A DNA stretch of 64,000 nucleotides from Actinosynnema sp. ALI-1.44 (lineage in GTDB: Bacteria; Actinomycetota; Actinomycetes; Mycobacteriales; Pseudonocardiaceae): positions 530,139 through 594,138 of the forward strand of contig NZ_MTQO01000049.1 in assembly GCF_001984155.1 (NCBI RefSeq), written 5' to 3'. How positions within the stretch are numbered: the first letter of the stretch is position 1; each line of letters begins with the position of its first letter. The translations under genes and the position numbers were made by a program. Below, piece by piece: positions 53,001-60,928 of the stretch. Under the pieces are notes generated by a model. The model did no database searches. It was not told the DNA's origin and worked only from the letters and a program-made list of their open reading frames with translations.

Positions 53001-54542
53001 GCCGTAGCTGACCCGGCGGTCCCCGGAGACCACGGCCACGTCGTCCGGGGCCACTTCGGCGCGGTGCTCGACCAGTTCGTGCAGGCAGGTGTCCCGCGAG
53101 TGTTCCTGCGCGGTCGCGTTCCAGTCGTCGATGACCTTCGCCAGGTCGGTGTCGCTGAGCAACGCGATGCGGCTCAGCGGGCGGGACGGGTCGGCCACCG
53201 CGGAACGCAGCAGGACGACGACGCGTTCGACCAGGCCGAGGACTGTCTGGGCGTCGAACAGGTCGCGGTTGAAGTCGGCCCGCAGCCGCACCCGCGGCCC
53301 TCGCCGGACCGCGAACAGGTCGATGTCGTGCGGAGTCCAGCCCTTGTCCAGCTCCACCGTGGTCGCGGCGGCACCCGCGAGGTCTCGGGCCGGTGGCTCG
53401 TCGTCGGTCGCGAAGAACGTCTGGAACAGCGGCGTGTGGCTCAGGTCCCGTTGCGGCTGGGCCGCTTCCACGATCCGCTCGAACGGCAGCCTGCCGTGCG
53501 CCAGCGCCTCGGACGTCGAATGGGCGACCTGTGCGACCAGGTCGTCCAGCGACGGGTCACCGGCGAGATCCACGCGCACCGGGACGACGTTCTCCAGCGG
53601 GGCGACCAGGTCACGTGCCTCCGGGTGCCACACCGCCGAGGTGGGTACGCCGATGGCCAGGTCGTTCTGCAGGGAGTACCGGCCGAGCACCGCGGCGTAC
53701 CCGGCCATCAGCACGGTCGCCAGGTCGTGGCCGCCGCGCGTGGCGTAGTCCGCCGCGGCGGACACCAGCTCGGCGTCCATGTCGACGCCGACCGAGTCGC
53801 CGTTGATCGTCTTCATTAACGGGCGGCGGCGATCGGTCGGCAGCTCCAGCGGGACCAGGCCCGCCAGCCGGTCACGCCAGTACGCGGTGTCGTCGCCTGC
53901 CTGCTCGCTGTCGAGCCATTCCCGCTGCGCGGTGACGAGCTCGCTGAAGTACGTGCCCACATCGGGCAGTTCGGCCTGGTTGCCACCGGTGAGCGCGGTG
54001 TAGGTGGTGATCAGCTCGTCCACGAACAGCCGCAGCGACCGGCGGTCGGCGACGAGCTGGTGCATCGTGATCGTCAGGACGTGCTCGTCGCCCCGCCGGA
54101 CCACCGTGGCACGCACCAGCGGGCCCTTCTCGATGTCGAACGGGCTGCCCGCCTCACGGACCGCGTGCCGGGCGAGCTCGGCGTCCAGGTCGTCCTCCGC
54201 ACTCAGCTCGACGATCGGCAGGCGCAACGCCACCGACGAGGCGATGCTGCCCACCGGCTGGCCGTTGACGTCGACGAAGACCATCCGGAGCACCTCGTGC
54301 CGCTGCACGAGCTCGGTGAGGGCGAGCTGCAACGCGGCCAGGTCGAGGCGGCCGGTGACACGCAGTGCTGTGAAAACCTGCCACGGTTTGGTCTCGTCGA
54401 GCTGGAGGAGCATCCACAGCCTGCGTTGCTCCAGTGAGACGGTGGACGGCACGTCGTCGGGTGACCGGTCCAGGAGTTGAGCGAGCAGCTCTCGCTTCTC
54501 CGCCGCGGACATCGACTCCAGGTCGTGTTGCTGCTGACTCAT
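50082..54542 (-). CDS. NRPS C-A-PCP-reductase with noncanonical condensation motif
   Basis: This 1486-residue single module starts at the ATG at 54542 with GAGAGG upstream. The C domain spans about 30-440, and its active site reads HQLVADR (161-167) in place of HHxxxDG. The A domain spans about 470-970 (YQIYTSGSTGRPKG, NEYGPTEATVW, YRTGDRARYR; code by eye DAGGVAEVWK, unassigned). The PCP has GGNSLL. The thioester reductase runs from about 1105 (VTGATGYLGAFL, GYPRTKWVAEK) and would release an aldehyde. This layout and the altered C motif resemble the Pictet-Spengler modules of saframycin-type lines. Codon 242 is TTA (53817-53819). Confidence 0.9.
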   Translation of the reverse strand: MSQQQHDLESMSAAEKRELLAQLLDRSPDDVPSTVSLEQRRLWMLLQLDETKPWQVFTALRVTGRLDLAALQLALTELVQRHEVLRMVFVDVNGQPVGSIASSVALRLPIVELSAEDDLDAELARHAVREAGSPFDIEKGPLVRATVVRRGDEHVLTITMHQLVADRRSLRLFVDELITTYTALTGGNQAELPDVGTYFSELVTAQREWLDSEQAGDDTAYWRDRLAGLVPLELPTDRRRPLMKTINGDSVGVDMDAELVSAAADYATRGGHDLATVLMAGYAAVLGRYSLQNDLAIGVPTSAVWHPEARDLVAPLENVVPVRVDLAGDPSLDDLVAQVAHSTSEALAHGRLPFERIVEAAQPQRDLSHTPLFQTFFATDDEPPARDLAGAAATTVELDKGWTPHDIDLFAVRRGPRVRLRADFNRDLFDAQTVLGLVERVVVLLRSAVADPSRPLSRIALLSDTDLAKVIDDWNATAQEHSRDTCLHELVEHRAEVAPDDVAVVSGDRRVSYGELNNRANDLATRLIDLGAQPESRIGVVVDRSADAVVGLLGVLKSGAAYVPLDPSYPADRLQYIVDDAGLVLVAGTPALLERLPEIPSSFTAVEISPDGPVNQVLNPETGVRPDNLAYQIYTSGSTGRPKGVAVEHRQIVHSTAARTVCETTGAPQRYLVLAPLTFDASAGGVYWTLTRGGTLVFPTEGEIYDPRQLGSLIRTLRITHFDGVPAQYSVLLESDLAAHDSVKTCVLAGEALPPALVREHFSRSPQAALFNEYGPTEATVWATVHACKPADAEAMRVPIGKPIPNARVYLLDEQFNPVPPGVAGELHIGGDGVTRGYPGRAGTTAERFLPDPYSDKPGARLYRTGDRARYRADGSIEFLGRVDTQVKIRGFRVELSEIENVLRRHPLVTEAVVRVLEDQPGVQRLVAYVVPVSGRVVTHDVLTAHAVGQLPDYMVPAHFVSLEKLPLTRHGKIDVAALPAPEEIYTGGYVEPRNQLEADIAETFAAVLGQSKVGATASFFDLGGNSLLVARLVARLSREHDVDLPIDEIFRVPTVEGIARTVEIHQRRADQVDSAALYAQQCAELLADVKLDPSVDPEGVPHADYLNPRDILVTGATGYLGAFLVVELIKQTDATIHCLVRAEDAEAGEERIEQVLRRFLAWDESYRTRIKPVLGDLGKPLLDLSREQFDELAGTIDSIYHSGAIVNFTYPYDAMRPANVGGTEELLKLATREKVKAFHHVSSVDVFMGTGSQRPFTEEDLPDKPVKVPTGYPRTKWVAEKIVVMARDRGLPVTIQRPWMITGHTETGASHHTDYLYVYLKGFLDLGLLPLYNDVVNAVPVDFTAQAIVYTSLRRENFGKNLNITNAEPATMSQCYEWLRTFGYSLNVVEEEEARAKALDVDQDHVLFPMTPILRVATMRHAALDPDLQQQVDPVDECRVLLDALEGSGIDCPPVNEEWAHSCFRYLVSTGFLPEPDNRPVAATH

Positions 54543-54596
54543 CAACCAGGCCTCTCTTGTGCGGGCTTTGCTCGGGTCGGCGGTCTTTCGTCGGGG

Positions 54597-54800
54597 TCAG
54601 GCGGCCATCCGCTCGCGGACCGACCGCGGCCGCATGTCCGTCCAGACCTTCTCGATGTAGTCAAGGCACTGCTTCTTCGAGCCGTTCGGCCCTTCCGCCG
54701 TCCAGCCGGAAGGCAGCTCGCGGTCGGCGAACCAGATCGAGTACTGGCCCTCGTCGTTGACGACCACTTGGAAAACCGTGTCCGGGTTGTCGATGCTCAT
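54597..54800 (-). CDS. MbtH-like protein
   Basis: This 67-residue partner of adenylation domains matches [24 protein letters not shown] and [14 protein letters not shown], with the invariant Trp residues. The ATG at 54800 gives the normal MbtH length; an upstream frame overlaps the neighbouring gene. It lies between the two NRPS genes and probably supports folding or activity of the A domains of this operon. Confidence 0.95.
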   Translation of the reverse strand: MSIDNPDTVFQVVVNDEGQYSIWFADRELPSGWTAEGPNGSKKQCLDYIEKVWTDMRPRSVRERMAA

Positions 54801-54832
54801 GTCGGCGTTCTCCCTTTCCCTTCTCGCACCGC

Positions 54833-57800
54833 TCACCGCATCCGGCTGAGCAGCCTGGTCACCTCGTCGTCGGACATTCCTGCCAACGCCTCACCCGTCG
54901 CGTCCGTCGCCTGCTTGTCCGTCGCGGCACTGACCGCCGCGGCAAGCCCGGCCACGGTGGGGCGTTTGAAGAACTCACGCACCGGCACCAGCACACCGAA
55001 GTCCTTGCGCACCTGGGCGATGACCTTCGCGGCGAGCAGCGAATGGCCGCCGAGGCCGAAGAAGTTCGCGTGCACACCCGGTTCGGCCGTTTCGAGCAGG
55101 TCGCCGAACACTCCGGCGATGACCCGTTCCGCGCGGTTGCGCGGCGGGGTCCGGTCGGTGGTGCCGTAGATGGCCTCGGACTGCCGTGCCCGCAACGCCC
55201 GCCGGTCGACGGCGCCGTCGCTTGTCCTCGGCAACGCTTCGAGCACACCGAACACGGGTGGCACCAGGTGTTCCGGGACGCGCTCGGCGGTCTCGACGCG
55301 GATCCGGCGGGCCAGTTCGGCGTCGGCTCCCGACTTCCCGGCCCGCACCAGCCAGCCGACGAGCTGCGTCTCGTCCCCGAACTCACCGGCGACGACGGCG
55401 ACTTCGGCCACCTCGTCGTGCTCCGCGAGCACGGCCTCGACGATCGCCGGGGCGACCCAGTGGTCACGCAGCTTGATCCGGCCGTCCGCCGGGCCGAGGA
55501 CATCGAGCTTGCCGTCCACTGTGTACCGGCAGCGGATGCCGGTGCGCAGCAGCCGGTCGCCGGGTCGGCCGGAGAACGGGTTGGGCAGAAGCCGTTCGGC
55601 GTTGCCGTAGGCCAGCGCGGGACCGCCGAGGTACAACTCACCCACCGCGCCGGTCGCGACCGGTCCGAGCCGCCCGTCAAGCAGGTAACGGGAGACGTTC
55701 GCCAGCGGACGCCCAGCGGGCGCCGGACCGGCCGTGTCCACGCGTTCGGCTCCGGCGACGATCGTGGCCGTCCCGTGGGCACGCCACACCTGTGCACCGC
55801 TGTCCAGCAGGTGTCGGATGAGGTCCGCGTCGAACGGCTCCCCCGCACACACCACGCGGGTCGACGGTGCCGGAGTCCAGTCCGTCGACAGAACTGACCG
55901 CCAGGTCGGCGCCGAGGCGAGCATCAAGGTCGGTGCGGCGGGCAGTCCGCCGGTGTCGGTCACCACGGTCCGGCCGCCGAACGCGGGCGCCAGGAACAAC
56001 TCCAGCACGGCGAGGACATCCGACTCGTTCACCGCGGCGACAACGTCGTCCCCGGTGACACCGATGCGGTGCCCGATCCCGGCGATCATCGCCACCAGCG
56101 CCCGGTGCGGGATGACGACGCTACCGCCGTGGACTGTCCCGGATGGATAGACGACGCAGGCGGGATCGTCCGACCCCGGTCGGGTGATGGACTGCGGCTC
56201 GGCGGAGCGCGTCTCGTCCACGCGGACAACTCGTTGCCACGGCAGGGATTTCGCCAGCTCGGTCGTGGTCAGCAGGATCGCGGGGTTCGTGTCGGCCAGC
56301 ATCGCCGCGGCCTGGGTGGTGGGCATGCCGGACCCGAGCGGCAACACCGACGCCCGGGCCATGAGTGCTGCCAGCATGCCCACCGCCAGGTCCTGGGTAC
56401 GCGGGAGGTGGACGGCGACCACGCTACCCAGGCACGCTCCTGCCGAACGCAGGTCCTGCGCGAGACAGCTCGCACGGTCGTGCAGGTCACGAAAGGTCAG
56501 TCCGTCGACAGCGACGCTCGACGGCTCGTGGGCGGCGAGCAAGTCGACCACGCTGTGCGCCTCGAGGCGCAACGACGGGCCGTGCGTTCGTTCGTCCGCG
56601 CCTACCTCAACGCCGTCAACTGACTGTGTCACCGGCTTGTCCGGGTGTCCGGCGATCGCGGAAAGCATGTCCAGGTACTGGCTGAGCAGTCGCTCGGCCG
56701 TCTCGTCGTCGAACAGGCCGGTGCTGTACTCCAGCCGCAGCCGGACGCCGTCCTCAGCGGGTACGCCGGACAGCCAGAGGTCGAACTTGGCCGAGCCGTC
56801 GGTCAGTTCGAGCGGCTCCACCCGCAGCCCTGGCAGGTCCAGCGTGACACCGGGGGTGGTCAGCAGCGCGAACATCACCTGGAACAGCGGCGTGCGGCTG
56901 AGGTCACGCGGCGGGCGCAACTCCTCGACCAGGCGGTCGAACGGCATCTCGCGGTGGGAGAACGAGTCGAGGCAGGTCGAGCGGACGTTGCCGAGCACGT
57001 CGGCGAACGCGGCGTCGACGTCGACATCGCTGCGCAGTACGAGGGTGTTGGCGAAGAACCCGACGACCTCTTCCGCCTCGGGGTGCTCCCGACCGGCCAC
57101 CGGCGTGCCGACCGCGATGTCACGCTGACCGGAAACGTGCGCCAGCAACAGCTTGAACCCGGCCAGCAAAACCATGAACAGTGTCGCGTCATGCTCGTGG
57201 CCCAGCCGGGTCAAGCGATCCACCAGATCGGCCGGGATGGACGCGGTGCGCACGGCGCCGCGTACCGAGCGGACAGCGGGCCGGGGCCGGTCGGTAGGTA
57301 GGTCAAGGGGCGGGACTCCGGCGAGCTGGGACCGCCAGTGGTCCAGCAGGGCCGTCATTCGTTCACCGGCGAGCTGTTCGTCCTGCCACGCCACGTAATC
57401 GGCGTACTGGATGGGCGGTTCGGGCAGGTCGCTCGTGCCGCCCGCGAGCAGTTCCGCGTAGCCGCGTGCCAGGTCGCGGAAGAACAGCTCGATGGACCAG
57501 CCGTCGCAGACAGTGTGGTGGATCGTGACGATCAGGACGTGCTCGTCCGCGGCCATGCGCAGCAGCACCATCCGTACCAGCGGTGGTTCGTGCAGGACGA
57601 ACGCCCGCGACAGTTCCTCCTGTGCCAGCCGGAGCCTGGCTTGCCTGCCCTGGGGGTCGAGCGTGGAGCAGTCGATCATCGGCAGGCCGACCAGCGCCGA
57701 CGGTGTCACGACCTGTTGCGGCTCGCCGTCGACCAGCCCGATGCCGGTGCGCAGGCTCTCGTGCCGGGCGATCACCGCGTCGATGGCCTGCTGCAGGTAC

Positions 57801-57985
57801 AGGCGGTTCAGCTCGCCCGTCATGCGCACGGCGCTGGTGACGTTGTACGCGGCGTTGCTCTCCGGCTCGAGCTGACACAGGAACCACAAACGCTTCTGCG
57901 CCGACGAGGCGGGGAACACGTAATAACCGGCGAAGTCGTGTTCCTTCCCCGCTCCTACCGCGCCGAGATACGAAGAGCTACCCAT
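54833..57985 (-). CDS. NRPS C-A*-PCP with decayed adenylation domain
   Basis: This 1050-residue protein has a canonical C domain (residues about 20-440, with HHTVCDGW) and a good PCP ([10 protein letters not shown], residues about 965-1035). The A region between them keeps length and fold but has lost its catalytic motifs. The TSGSTGxPKG loop reads [15 protein letters not shown] reads HGTAT. The YxTGD aspartate is replaced (LLRTGIRC). The final NGKxDR lysine is gone ([10 protein letters not shown]). It cannot be expected to activate an amino acid, so its PCP should be loaded in trans. The tail helix ([13 protein letters not shown]) resembles that of the C*-A protein. Confidence 0.88.
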   Translation of the reverse strand: MGSSSYLGAVGAGKEHDFAGYYVFPASSAQKRLWFLCQLEPESNAAYNVTSAVRMTGELNRLYLQQAIDAVIARHESLRTGIGLVDGEPQQVVTPSALVGLPMIDCSTLDPQGRQARLRLAQEELSRAFVLHEPPLVRMVLLRMAADEHVLIVTIHHTVCDGWSIELFFRDLARGYAELLAGGTSDLPEPPIQYADYVAWQDEQLAGERMTALLDHWRSQLAGVPPLDLPTDRPRPAVRSVRGAVRTASIPADLVDRLTRLGHEHDATLFMVLLAGFKLLLAHVSGQRDIAVGTPVAGREHPEAEEVVGFFANTLVLRSDVDVDAAFADVLGNVRSTCLDSFSHREMPFDRLVEELRPPRDLSRTPLFQVMFALLTTPGVTLDLPGLRVEPLELTDGSAKFDLWLSGVPAEDGVRLRLEYSTGLFDDETAERLLSQYLDMLSAIAGHPDKPVTQSVDGVEVGADERTHGPSLRLEAHSVVDLLAAHEPSSVAVDGLTFRDLHDRASCLAQDLRSAGACLGSVVAVHLPRTQDLAVGMLAALMARASVLPLGSGMPTTQAAAMLADTNPAILLTTTELAKSLPWQRVVRVDETRSAEPQSITRPGSDDPACVVYPSGTVHGGSVVIPHRALVAMIAGIGHRIGVTGDDVVAAVNESDVLAVLELFLAPAFGGRTVVTDTGGLPAAPTLMLASAPTWRSVLSTDWTPAPSTRVVCAGEPFDADLIRHLLDSGAQVWRAHGTATIVAGAERVDTAGPAPAGRPLANVSRYLLDGRLGPVATGAVGELYLGGPALAYGNAERLLPNPFSGRPGDRLLRTGIRCRYTVDGKLDVLGPADGRIKLRDHWVAPAIVEAVLAEHDEVAEVAVVAGEFGDETQLVGWLVRAGKSGADAELARRIRVETAERVPEHLVPPVFGVLEALPRTSDGAVDRRALRARQSEAIYGTTDRTPPRNRAERVIAGVFGDLLETAEPGVHANFFGLGGHSLLAAKVIAQVRKDFGVLVPVREFFKRPTVAGLAAAVSAATDKQATDATGEALAGMSDDEVTRLLSRMR

Positions 57986-58012
57986 TGCCGTGAGACCTTT
58001 CGAAGAATTCGG

Positions 58013-58780
58013 CTACCGCGTCCAGTTCTCGATGGTCGACATGATCCGCGGGATGTGCTCGCGGAAGAAGAAATGATCCCCGGGGAAGACGTCCAGGTCG
58101 AATGTGCCGGTAGTCAGCTCGCCCCAGCCGCGGGCGTGCTCGATCGGCGTCCCCAGGTCGTTTTCCCCGCACAGCGCGCGCAGTGGAATATCCAGCCGCA
58201 CACCCTCGCGGTACCGGTAGTCGTCGACCAGCCGCATGTCCGCGCGGACGGTCGGCAGCATCAGCTCCAGCAGCTTCGGGTACTCCAGCACTTCCGGCTC
58301 GACACCGTTGATGTCGATCAGCCACTGCACGAGCTTCTCGTCGGAGAACTCGTGCACCCGCTCCGGGAGCAGCACGTGCGGCGCGACACAGCCGGACACC
58401 ACGAGCCCGAGCGGCGCTGGCAGGCCTTCGACCTGCAGACGCCGGGCCACCTCGTAGGCGACGAGCGCGCCCATGCTGTGTCCGAACAGGACGCAGCCGC
58501 GCTGCGCGACCGGCACGAACGCGGGCAGGAAGGCGTCGACGAGGTCGTCGATCGTCTCGAACGCCGCCTCGGCGATCCGCGCCTCACGCCCCGGCAGCCG
58601 GACAGCGAGGACGGTCAGCGACTGCGCGTGCGACTGCCAGTCGCCGAACTCCGAGGCACCGCCACCGGCGTGCGGGAGGCACACCAGCGCGCGGCCCTCG
58701 CCCGGTGAGTTCGGAAACGGCGTGAACCACCGAGCCGCGGCAGGGGCAGTCGCCGCGAAGATCGAGTGGGGATTTGTCAT
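58013..58780 (-). CDS. Type II (external) thioesterase
   Basis: This 255-residue alpha/beta-hydrolase of the NRPS/PKS editing type has FGHSMGALVAYE as the nucleophile elbow and GDHFFFREH with the catalytic His; LPHAGGGASEF is the family N-terminal signature. It is the first gene of the long leftward operon. It would clear misprimed or stalled carrier domains. Because release in this line is probably reductive, it is unlikely to be the chain-releasing enzyme. Confidence 0.92.
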   Translation of the reverse strand: MTNPHSIFAATAPAAARWFTPFPNSPGEGRALVCLPHAGGGASEFGDWQSHAQSLTVLAVRLPGREARIAEAAFETIDDLVDAFLPAFVPVAQRGCVLFGHSMGALVAYEVARRLQVEGLPAPLGLVVSGCVAPHVLLPERVHEFSDEKLVQWLIDINGVEPEVLEYPKLLELMLPTVRADMRLVDDYRYREGVRLDIPLRALCGENDLGTPIEHARGWGELTTGTFDLDVFPGDHFFFREHIPRIMSTIENWTR

Positions 58781-58821
58781 GCCATTTCACTCATTCCGGA
58801 TTTCGAATGGGACTGCCGTCG

Positions 58822-58852
58822 ATACTAGGCTGGGCCTGCCGCGACCCGTCAA
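58822..58852 (-). promoter_or_regulatory. Candidate promoter of the leftward NRPS operon
   Basis: On the minus strand TTGACG and TAGTAT are separated by 19 nt, about 45-70 nt ahead of the thioesterase start. The spacer is at the long end for sigma-70 promoters. The rest of the 204-nt divergent region shows no StrR-type operator by eye. Confidence 0.45.
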
Positions 58853-58984
58853 GTCGGCGAAATACAGCGGAGAACCTTATGAGAGAAGCCGAATAGCCGG
58901 GTGAGAGATCGGTTAGAGCCCCTGACCATAACGTCGACGAGCGACCACGACGCGAGCCGATCCGATGAAAAAGGGGGACCGACC

Positions 58985-60928
58985 GTGGCACTTGCCAGCC
59001 TGGAACGGGAAACTGCCTCTCTGGTGCGGGTTTTCGCCGACCGATCGCAGTCCGAACCGCAGCAGTGCGCCTACGAGTTCCTGCACGGTGACGGCAGCGT
59101 CGAGCGGGTCGCCTACGGCGAGCTCTTCGGCCGGGCGTCGGCGGTCGCCGAGCAGCTGGCCGACCGGGTCGATCCGACCGGCGAACCCGCTGTCGCGCTG
59201 CTGCTCTACCCGCCGGGACTGGGGTTCGTGGCGGCGCTGTGGGGGTGCCTGCTCGCCGGTGTTCCCGCGGCCCCGGCGTATCCCCCGGTCACCGGCGAAC
59301 GTGACCGCAGCATGGCCCGGTTCCACCGGATCGTCGACGACGCCAGGCCCGCGGTGATCCTGGCCGATCCGGTGCTTGACCCCGTGCTGTCCGCCTTGGC
59401 CTCGCAACGTCCGCTGCCACCCGTGATCAGCCACGCCGCGGCACAGGAAACAAGCGGCTCGACGAACCTGCGACTGCCCGACCTGGACGACATCGCTCTG
59501 GTGCAGTACACCTCCGGCAGCACGAGCCAGCCCAAGGGCGTGGAACTCCGGCACGGCAACCTCCTGCACAACACCAAGGCCATCACCGAAGTCCTCGAGC
59601 TGGACCGGAGTTCCCGCTCGATCTCGTGGCTGCCGCCCTACCACGACATGGGTCTCATCGGCTGCATCCTCACGCCGTTGTCCGTGGGTTTCCCGATGCG
59701 GCTGATGTCCCCGCTGCACTTCCTCAAAAGCCCGCTCACCTGGCTGCACCAGATCAGCGAGCTGGGTGTGACGGCGACCGGTGGCCCGAACTTCGCCTAC
59801 GACCTCTGCGTTCGCCGGGCAAAGGACGCCGTGTTGTCCGATGTGGACCTGAGCTCGTGGCGGGTGGCGTTCAACGGAGCCGAACCGGTGCGCCGCACCA
59901 CGCTCGAGGCGTTCGCGCGGCGCTTCGCGGGAAACGGATTCCAGGCGGAGGCCTTCCTCCCGTGTTACGGCTTGGCCGAGGCCACTCTGATCGTGTCCGG
60001 CCGTCACTGGGATCCGTCCGAGCACCACGACTCGCAGCGAATCAGCTGCGGGCCGAGCGTCACCGGGGTGGAGGTCGCGATCGTCGACCAGGACCGTCAG
60101 ATGCGCGTCCCGGACGGACAGGAAGGCGAGGTGTGGCTCCGCGGGCCCAGCGTGACCGACGGGTACTGGCGGGCGACCAGCGACGTGTTCGCCGAGGTCG
60201 ACGGTCAGCGCTTCCTGCGTACCGGCGATCTCGGGTTCCTGCGTGCTGGTGAGCTGTTCGTGACCGGCCGGTGCAAGGACGTTCTCGTCAGCCAGGGCGT
60301 GAACCACCACGCCGCCGATGTCGAGTCCGCGGCAGTGGTCGACAACCCGGACGTCCAGCACACCGCGGCGGCGTTCCAAGTGGACGAACCGGAGCCCGCG
60401 ATCGTCCTGGTGGCGTCGCGCGCACCGGGCAGCAGGGAATCGGACGCGGACATCGCCACCCGGCTGCGGGCCAGGGTTCTGGAACGCACGGGCGCCCGGC
60501 TCGACGTCGTGGTCTTCTGCCCGGTCCGGTCGATTCCCCGGACCACGAGCGGCAAGGTGCAGCGTTCCCTGTGCCGGGACCGAGTGCTCGCCGGGGAGTT
60601 GCCGGGCGCGGTCGTCGCGCTCGGGTCGCTGCACGACAGCGGCGAGTCGTTGGCGCAGTTCGTGGCCGGTGTGTTCGCCGGGATCTGCGAGGTCCCGACC
60701 TGCGGCGTCGACCAGCGGCTGGCCGATCTCGGCGGGGATTCGATCCGGGCGGCCGAGATCGCCGCCGTCGTCGAGGACGCGATGTCACTGCCCGTACCGA
60801 TCGAGGTCGTGCTGGAACAGGCGACGCCACGAGCGGTCGCCACCTGCCTGCTCTCGCGATGGGCCGACCCGAGCACGGTGCGAGACCGGTTGGCAGCGGT
60901 GGCTGAGGGAGAGGACAACGCACAGTGA
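58985..60928 (+). CDS. Fatty-acyl-AMP ligase fused to acyl carrier protein
   Basis: This 647-residue protein starts at a GTG with AAGGGGGA upstream; an upstream in-frame start adds an unconserved tail. The ligase part has the P-loop YTSGSTSQPKG and the long-chain/FAAL pattern LPPYHDMGLIGCIL, SPLHFLKSPLTWL and CYGLAEAT. A carrier domain follows at about 555-625 with LGGDSIR as the phosphopantetheine site. It activates a fatty acid and loads it on its own ACP to prime the next NRPS, to which it is coupled by a GTGA overlap. Saframycin-type pathways begin with the same AL-ACP unit, and lipopeptide pathways do so as well. Confidence 0.9.
   Translation: MALASLERETASLVRVFADRSQSEPQQCAYEFLHGDGSVERVAYGELFGRASAVAEQLADRVDPTGEPAVALLLYPPGLGFVAALWGCLLAGVPAAPAYPPVTGERDRSMARFHRIVDDARPAVILADPVLDPVLSALASQRPLPPVISHAAAQETSGSTNLRLPDLDDIALVQYTSGSTSQPKGVELRHGNLLHNTKAITEVLELDRSSRSISWLPPYHDMGLIGCILTPLSVGFPMRLMSPLHFLKSPLTWLHQISELGVTATGGPNFAYDLCVRRAKDAVLSDVDLSSWRVAFNGAEPVRRTTLEAFARRFAGNGFQAEAFLPCYGLAEATLIVSGRHWDPSEHHDSQRISCGPSVTGVEVAIVDQDRQMRVPDGQEGEVWLRGPSVTDGYWRATSDVFAEVDGQRFLRTGDLGFLRAGELFVTGRCKDVLVSQGVNHHAADVESAAVVDNPDVQHTAAAFQVDEPEPAIVLVASRAPGSRESDADIATRLRARVLERTGARLDVVVFCPVRSIPRTTSGKVQRSLCRDRVLAGELPGAVVALGSLHDSGESLAQFVAGVFAGICEVPTCGVDQRLADLGGDSIRAAEIAAVVEDAMSLPVPIEVVLEQATPRAVATCLLSRWADPSTVRDRLAAVAEGEDNAQ

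Noticed and set aside
58013..58780. Thioesterase as the chain-releasing enzyme
   Set aside because: It is of the external type II class, and the final module carries its own reductase.
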